Of a stretch of DNA of 64,000 nt, positions 58,101 to 64,000 are shown piece after piece. A model generated the notes under the pieces. That model saw nothing but the letters and a program-made list of their open reading frames with translations, did not search any database and had not been told where the DNA came from. The stretch is taken from positions 56,377,656 through 56,441,655 of the forward strand of contig JANVCC010000018.1 in NCBI GenBank assembly GCA_025345505.1. The letters run 5' to 3'. The position numbers were made by a program, and so were the translations under genes. This DNA is from Todiramphus chloris collaris. Its lineage: Eukaryota; Chordata; Aves; Coraciiformes; Alcedinidae. Numbering within the stretch: the stretch's first letter is position 1; every line of letters starts with the position of its first letter.

Positions 58101-61100
58101 GTGATATCCCAAGGGTGCTAAGACTGAAAATTACCCTTTAGTATATGTTACCAAACAAAAAAGTATTATCAAAATATCATTTTAGGATTAAAAATAGGTG
58201 TGTCCCTGTTAAGAACAAAACTTAAGCATGTGCTGAGTTAAACATGGCACTTCAGTACTACATGAAGCAAAGCCTAAGTATGTTAGCTAAGAAGGTTAAA
58301 AGGAGTAAGTATCTGCAGGGCTTTTTATTTTTTCCTTCTATGTGACTGCACTCATATAATCTTTGTAATTTCAGGTCAATATTTGAACTGTGGGGTCATG
58401 GAAGATCTGTGGGGGAGCTCTATGCATCTTTGAAGAACTATCCGATGGACAAGATGGTATGCATATAAAACACCTGGATAATGGGTTTCCTTAATCACAC
58501 TGAATAGCACTGCAGCTCTCCTAACAAATGTGTCTTTGCCTTTTTTTTCAGCTTCCATATCTACAGTCAGACTCTACTTACAAAGTACATATTCATACAT
58601 TTAATAAAACACTGACCCAAGCACAGAAAATAGAAAAGATAGATGTAAGTAGATGATTTAAGAAATCTTTGACATTTCATTTAATTTATTCATGTTGTTC
58701 TTATTCCATGCTATCTGTGTATTTAAGTTTGGATTTCCTGGAGGTCTTACAGCAGTTTTTAGCTTATGTCTTACCAGCTCTAAATGAGATCTTTGTGTCT
58801 GAATTAAAATTCCCTATTCCCTCAAAATTTGTGGCCTTTGTTTGTTTTTTTTCCTCTTTCTAAACAAACCGTGTAAGGCATATGCAAAGACAAACAAATA
58901 TCACTGCTGATTTCAGCCCAGTGTGCTGGAGAAACTGAAACACATTGCCCAAAATGGTAAGATTCAAATGGCTACTCAGGTGCTAGATTTTTTGAATATC
59001 TGTTACTTGATTTCCGTATTAGGCATTTTTTGTTGCAGAACGTGGAATGAGTGACTTCAGTTGCAAGCTGTGGATTCTGTGCTGATTTCCTGATCTATCA
59101 TGTCTGCATCTGTACTCTACTCCTACCTGCATCAGTATTTCACTTAGGATTTTTTTTCTAAATTGCAGTTAATTTTTACTCTTTTCCATTCTATTTTAGA
59201 AGATATTTCTCCTGTTCGCTTCATTTACAGGGCCTGAAATGACCTGTATTAATAGTAGCTACCCTTTCCTGTTTGTTCAGGTTTTGTGGACATGAAATAA
59301 GACTAAGTATGTAAATTGGTGTAGTTGCACTGAAATGTTAAATCCCATTGTTCATCCTCAGTGTTGTATTTATAACTTGAAAAGTGCATAATTAATATGC
59401 ACAGTTCATTTCCTCTGAAGCTGAGTTCTGTTCGGTTAATCAAAAAATGTTATTGTTTCTGATTAATTTGTCATCATTTGAGCTATCTTTACAAGAAAGG
59501 CATCTCAGAAATCCAGGCAAAATTGTCAATGTACTCCTAGTACTAATCTGTCATTTCTCACAAGTGGAATTCTGGTTTGTGTGTGTGTGTTTGTTTGTTT
59601 TGTGGGATGCACATTTTAAAAATTTAACCCTGTTTTTGTTCGTTTTGTTTGGTTTTTCTTACTCTGTTTTTCTTTATTGTATAGGCCCTTGAATTTCTGC
59701 CATTCAAAGGAAAAGTAAATTTAAAGAATCCAGAACACATCTTCTGGATTTTGGAAGATTATGGAATGGACCCTAATAATGTTCCTGAAGAGCCCTTTCA
59801 GCTGTATTTTGGTAGATGGGTGCGTGAGTACACTTGCTTTGGTTCTTATGAGCTTGTATTTTCAGGAGAGTGTTCTTTGATTTAAATGTAACAAATTGTG
59901 TTGAGTTTTAATGAAGGACAATATAATTGTCTGAATCTGGCACTGATGAAGTCTTGAACACTCTTATTATGACTAGGAAAAAAAAAAAAGCAGATAAACT
60001 GAGCTATTTAGATGTGGGAAAAATGCAGTTTGTATCTGGGAACACACCTTATCTTGCCCTCCACTGAGGGAACTCAGCACAGCAGTGCAACTGCATGGCT
60101 ATGATGGTGGATTATGTTGTGGTGGGCCTGGGTGGAGCTAAAAGCACCAGTGGCTTGTTTTCAAATGGGAATAAAGATTTACAGGAACTGTAGCTGGCTT
60201 GTGGCCCCATGGAGTTGCATCAGCCCCGCTGGAGCATTCTGTAAATGCTTCAGATGGTCCTGACAGGCGCTTCTCAGAGACCAGCACCCTGGCTTTGAAC
60301 ATCAGTGGGTCCAGCCCACAGGTGGATGGTCACCGGGGGGCACTGACAGTGCAGTGCTGTACAGTAGGAACCATGTTCAGAAACTGTCTGGAGCTTGTCA
60401 ACTGAGGTCTTTACTACAAATGTTCTTGCCTGTTGGGTGTACGCACTCCAAACCTGCTGTGTTGTTAGGATATCCTGAGGAAAACTGATCTGGTCTGTTG
60501 TGTTTGAGAGGAAAAAGTGGCTTCCCAAAGGAAATCTTCCACAATGACATCAGCCACTGATGGGAATATGTGCTTGCAGTGTCCTGGGACAAGGGCAGCT
60601 GGAAGGAGGGAGAACCACTGGTGGGCTTGTACAGCTATGGTTAGGGGCTTGTGTAAGAGAAGTTAGATATGCAAGTTATTAGCACCCGTGAATATTCTCC
60701 GTGCCTGTGATTAATGTGAAAGCACCCCGGGTTGTGACAATACTGCAGAATATTGCAGCTGTTGTCCCATCTGTGCTGGATTCCTGAAGTGTTTAAAAAC
60801 GAGTAAACCAACCTGAAAAAAACAGTCAAGTCTATTTTGTTTATGCAGTAAGACTGATGTTGACTGGGGCTGGGGGATAGTGTCGGATAAGCTTTTCAAC
60901 ATGCTTTCTGCCAGACTGCTTTGGTCGTCTTTAATATATTTTGGAAGTCTGATGTTAAAATGTTGTCATTTGGTCTTTGTTTTTGGTTGTTTGTTTCTGC
61001 CCCCACCAATAAATTCTGATCTGTCAATGCTATCCTAAATGTAGATTTTTGAGAGTGACAGAAAGGCCAGTGAAGATGGAAATTCTGTGTGACCTTAAGC

Positions 61101-61634
61101 ATGTGCATGTGTAAGCGCCTGCATATGTTAACATGCATTTCTAGTCCTCATAATTTTGAAATTCTTTTCGCTCTGAATTGCCAGGGATTGTTTTTCTGAC
61201 ACCTGGAATAAAAGCAAACTTGCTCTAATTATTTCTTCAGAAGAATTTTCCCTCTAAATGGTTTGTATATTTTTTTTACCTCTGTCTTGAAGAATTTATC
61301 TAGGTGTTGAGCCAAGATGCTGTTGCGTGGAAAGAAGTCTGCTGTGCTTTCAGGTGGCAGAAATCAAAGGGATGTGTTACAAAATGAAGGTTGTTGGATG
61401 GTTTCACTTAAGCAAGTCTGTTAGCCTGTCTGCTTATATCTTCTAAGACCTGACACTGATTTTAAATGTTTCAACAGATTGCAGATGGCCAAAGAGAACT
61501 TATCGAGTCCTACAGTGTAAAAAAGAGACACTTTATTGGAAATACTAGCATGGATGCCTGCCTGTCTTTCATCATGGCAAACCACGGGAGAGTAAAACCC
61601 AATGATCTTGTATATGATCCATTTGTTGGAACAG
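52102..61634 (+). CDS. TRMT11: TRMT11 (tRNA guanosine-10 N2-methyltransferase), 5' seven coding exons
   Basis: Seven exons (52102-52176, 55201-55266, 56013-56086, 58375-58456, 58552-58644, 59685-59819 and 61478-61634) join in frame to about 227 residues, roughly the N-terminal half of the 463-residue human protein. The N-terminus MALAAPALRRYLLLLAQEHL matches human MALSCTLNRYLLLMAQEHL. Exon 7 carries the linker ELIESYSVKKRHFIGNTSMD and the SAM-binding motif I DPFVGTG, where the window's coding part stops. The catalytic DPPY motif lies in later exons beyond the window. The enzyme, with TRMT112, methylates G10 of tRNAs in the cytoplasm. Exon 6 uses an unusual donor (GTGCGT). No breaks are seen. 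Confidence 0.96.
52185..52255 (+). repeat. G-rich tract with GGGGCC units at start of TRMT11 intron 1
   Basis: Just after the exon 1 donor there are three or four GGGGCC units in a row, then GGGATTGGGGTCGGGGTTAG-like text and more GGGGCC. There are well over four G-runs of three or more within 65 bp, a strong quadruplex-forming pattern. Confidence 0.85.
52541..55200 (+). other. TRMT11: TRMT11 intron 1, remainder
   Basis: AT-rich beyond the CpG island. The frame at 54249-54497 looks like a short protein with a hydrophobic start but has no recognised relative. No repeat family was named. Confidence 0.55.
55201..55266 (+). CDS. TRMT11: TRMT11 exon 2
   Basis: 22 codons, EITSLLSLCGGQFSGEQEIR then VN, after TTCATTTTAG, with donor AAT|GTAAGT. 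Human reads EIKSLLLLFGGQFASSQETY here; this exon is more diverged than its neighbours. Confidence 0.92.
56013..56086 (+). CDS. TRMT11: TRMT11 exon 3
   Basis: A 74-nt exon, SPFWILSIPSEEMARGLMKR then TVCA, ending two bases into a Lys codon (AA|GTAAGA). Human is SPFWILSIPSEDIARNLMKR. Confidence 0.95.
58375..58456 (+). CDS. TRMT11: TRMT11 exon 4
   Basis: An 82-nt exon, SIFELWGHGRSVGELYASLK then NYPMDKM, phase 0 at the donor ATG|GTATGC. Confidence 0.95.
58552..58644 (+). CDS. TRMT11: TRMT11 exon 5
   Basis: 31 codons, LPYLQSDSTYKVHIHTFNKT then LTQAQKIEKID. The intron before it is only 95 bp. The donor is GAT|GTAAGT. Confidence 0.95.
59685..59819 (+). CDS. TRMT11: TRMT11 exon 6, weak tandem donor
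   Basis: 45 codons, ALEFLPFKGKVNLKNPEHIF through EEPFQLYFGRW. The frame requires the donor TGG|GTGCGT at 59820. A better intron-side match, GTGAGT, starts at 59824 but would shift the frame. Confidence 0.94.
61478..61634 (+). CDS. TRMT11: TRMT11 exon 7, SAM motif I
   Basis: A 157-nt exon, IADGQRELIESYSVKKRHFI then GNTSMDACLSFIMANHGR and DLVYDPFVGT, with the first base of the following Gly codon. The donor is G|GTATAT. It is the best-conserved exon seen for this gene. Confidence 0.96.
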
Positions 61635-64000
61635 GTATATTTATTTGTTTTAATACTGGTGGTAAAAACTGGCAGATGATGTTACTGCCCCTCACCACAC
61701 TTTTGCCTGGTGCGGCAGCTTCTGGTGCCTGACTGATGTTGGAGAGGTTACCAAAAGCAAAAGGGTGATTATAAAATTAATGTGTTCTGAACTTGAAAGG
61801 GATTTTGAGGGAAGGAGACCAACTTAAGATCATGTAAACAGTTTATTTTGCACTTGTGATGAGTCTGTCTTTACTGTGTTATTTTCTGTAACATGGCTTA
61901 AACACCAATTCATATGTGTCACTGCCTGCTTAAGATCCAAAGTGACTAAGAACTGAAATTTGGCCAGAGCACTCCCTGCAGCCACTTTGCAAATGCTCTA
62001 AGGAGCAGCATTTTTGGAGGTGGCTATCTAGAGGAGTACTGAGGGCACTTCTGGGCATATAACACAACATAGCAGTAGTTAGGTCATAGCATTCAATAGT
62101 GATCAGTTCCTTGTACTGTGCTGTCTTGTCCTCTGCTGTTCACACCATGAGTTCACCCCCGGCTGAACTTTTCCTGGTTAAGCCAGGAGGGGGAGCTTTT
62201 ATTCCACGTATTACTGCGTGTGTGGCACAGAAGTATTTTTTACCTAAGGAAAACTCAGCTCTTTTGTGAGTAAAATAGAAGATCCATCATGTCAGTTTAT
62301 GCTATTTAATCGTACAAGAGTATGTTGTATTAAGCTACCTATAATAGTTTCTTCAAAAGCATAACAGAGGTCATGTTTTTGACCTGGATTTTTCTAAACT
62401 TTAATCCAGAAGACAACATGTGAGACGTGCAATTAAAAATATTTAGATTAACGAGAGGATGAAGAGAATTCACTGCAGGAATCACTACAGAGAAGTTAGG
62501 GAGAGAGAACACAACTCTACAGGGCCACTAGCATAACAAATACTTACTAGCATGTGGCTTTGTACCATAGAAAACAGACCAGGGCTATAGTATTTTCAGA
62601 AACACAGGGCTTCAGTGAGTTGTATGTTTTTGTCTTGAATTTTTGTTCATATGTGAGATGATTTTTTTTTTAATGTGCATAATGATGTCTTATGAAATTT
62701 CTTCCTCCTTCTTGTGCTCATGTTTCTTGCAGATAAGTATACTCTTTGAAAGGCTGAGGAAAATCCTCTGCTTCATCTCTAAGCAGTTTGTTTCATTTCA
62801 GTGCCTATGGTTTTGTGTGTGTTTTTACAAAAATCTGCTAAACCTAAATTGCAAAAATTTCCCTGAAAGAATTCATTCTCTTGGGAGTGAAAGTTGAAGA
62901 AAAAAAAGGAAGGGTAAAGGTAAGGGAAGCGAATTCACGTAGAAGTGGTGAAGCTATAGAAATTCAAGGAAAAAGTTGTTTCAGTTCAAAAGGTGACATG
63001 TACAAAATTCTCCCAAATTTTCTGGTCACTTGAATTGCAAATTTTGTGGGTTTATTGCACTACACATCTGTAATATACAGGCTTGACATTAAAGGTATGT
63101 AGGGACAGTGGAGACACTGAGTGGCATGCCATTTGTCAGTAAAATGTATTGATGACTAAACAACTGAACAGTGTGTTTTCCACCTACTGTTGGTGAGTAA
63201 ACCTGAGAAATTTGAGTTGTCTCTTGAGGTCCTTAAAGGATTTTCAAGATTGCCAGTGCAACAGTGATCTGTGACTGGAATTTTGGGAGGTAGTTCAGAG
63301 CTGAGAATGATGCAGTGAATTTGAGCTGATGGGTTTGGAAAGAACATGCATTCAGGATTTGAGGACTATTTTGAAGAAGCTGCAGTTCAGTTCTCTTTAT
63401 TGCTACAACTTTAATATCTGCCTTGGGTTCTTCCTGGGTTTTTTTATGCTGGAAAGGTAAATAGTACCAAATTAGAATGGCTTTGCAAAAATGGTGTTTG
63501 CTTCTTGGAAACAGAGCGCTTTTGTTGGATGGGACAAATCACAGGTCTTCACATTAGTGTAAGAGTGGACTACTGGAATTCATTCTTGGAATAAAAAGTG
63601 ATTTTGACCAGGCTGGCCTAGGAGACTTGATTCCCCTATTTTGTAAAGCAGAATTGGAATGGATGAGACAGTTTTTGAGTTCTAAAACCTAACTTCCATC
63701 AATTGTTTAGACACTCTTTCTTCAGTATTGGGCAGAAGGAAGCCTGGAGATTTCTGGAAGAATAAATCAAGTCTATACCTGAATACTTTGTACTTCCTTC
63801 TGAACAGTCCGTTCAGATTATCTCAGTAAGCTTGTTGTTTGTACCTTTGGAAGATATTTGTCCCTGTTTTCCCTTTGCCAATTTGTGATACTGCATAATT
63901 GCAAATGACAGGAATTTTTTCTTTGACATCCTGGAGGATAGTGGTTTGACCAGATGCTCTGTGTTGAAGACATGGGTGAATTAGTGTACAATAGAAAGGA
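61635..64000 (+). other. TRMT11: TRMT11 intron 7 (runs off the window)
   Basis: No exon matching the next TRMT11 segment (human GLLIACAHFGAYVYGTD) was found. The sequence is AT-rich without recognised repeats. Confidence 0.65.

Noticed and set aside
62125-62145. Small hairpin TCCTGGTTAAGCCAGGA
   Set aside because: The six-base stem is too short to claim a structured RNA.
1-64000. CRISPR arrays, operons, rRNA or tRNA genes
   Set aside because: None seen; the window is animal nuclear DNA and no tRNA-like cloverleaf was recognised by eye.

Overview
The window is vertebrate nuclear DNA, almost certainly from a bird. It has long AT-rich introns with short GT..AG exons, CR1 LINE fragments with the avian 3' end (ending in ATTCTATGATTCTA), solo LTRs of avian ERVL type, and two sharp CpG-rich promoters. 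The gene order NCOA7 > HINT3 > TRMT11, all on the + strand, matches human 6q22.

Layout. (1) 1-30,960: the 3' part of NCOA7. Thirteen coding exons (3173-30563) encode about 858 residues: a LysM domain, a GRAM-like domain, a long acidic linker and the C-terminal TLDc domain. The 5' coding exons lie before the window. An extra first exon at 24442-24522 lies inside the intron before the TLDc exons. It would start the short, TLDc-only isoform, which in mammals is interferon-inducible. Just upstream are an ISRE-like element and a TATA-like box. (2) 30,961-36,040: NCOA7 downstream DNA, a probable LTR and two CR1 fragments, the second running up to the HINT3 promoter. (3) 36,040-43,380: HINT3, complete in five exons (166 aa), with a CpG-rich promoter. 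(4) 43,380-51,500: intergenic DNA with a minus-strand LTR and, unexpectedly, an intact minus-strand open frame (48191-48649) for a short STARS/ABRA-like costars-domain protein. Upstream of it is a 37-bp minisatellite carrying six CAGCTG E-boxes. (5) 51,560-64,000: CpG-island promoter and first seven coding exons of TRMT11, up to the SAM-binding DPFVGTG motif. The rest of the gene lies beyond the window.

The genes do not form a pathway. NCOA7 is an oxidation-resistance/TLDc protein linked to the V-ATPase and to antiviral defence. HINT3 is a HIT-family nucleotide hydrolase. TRMT11 is the catalytic subunit of tRNA guanosine-10 N2-methyltransferase. The ABRA-like frame is a putative actin/Rho-MRTF-SRF regulator.

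All exon borders were read by hand from splice sites, reading-frame continuity and remembered human protein sequences. No alignment was run.
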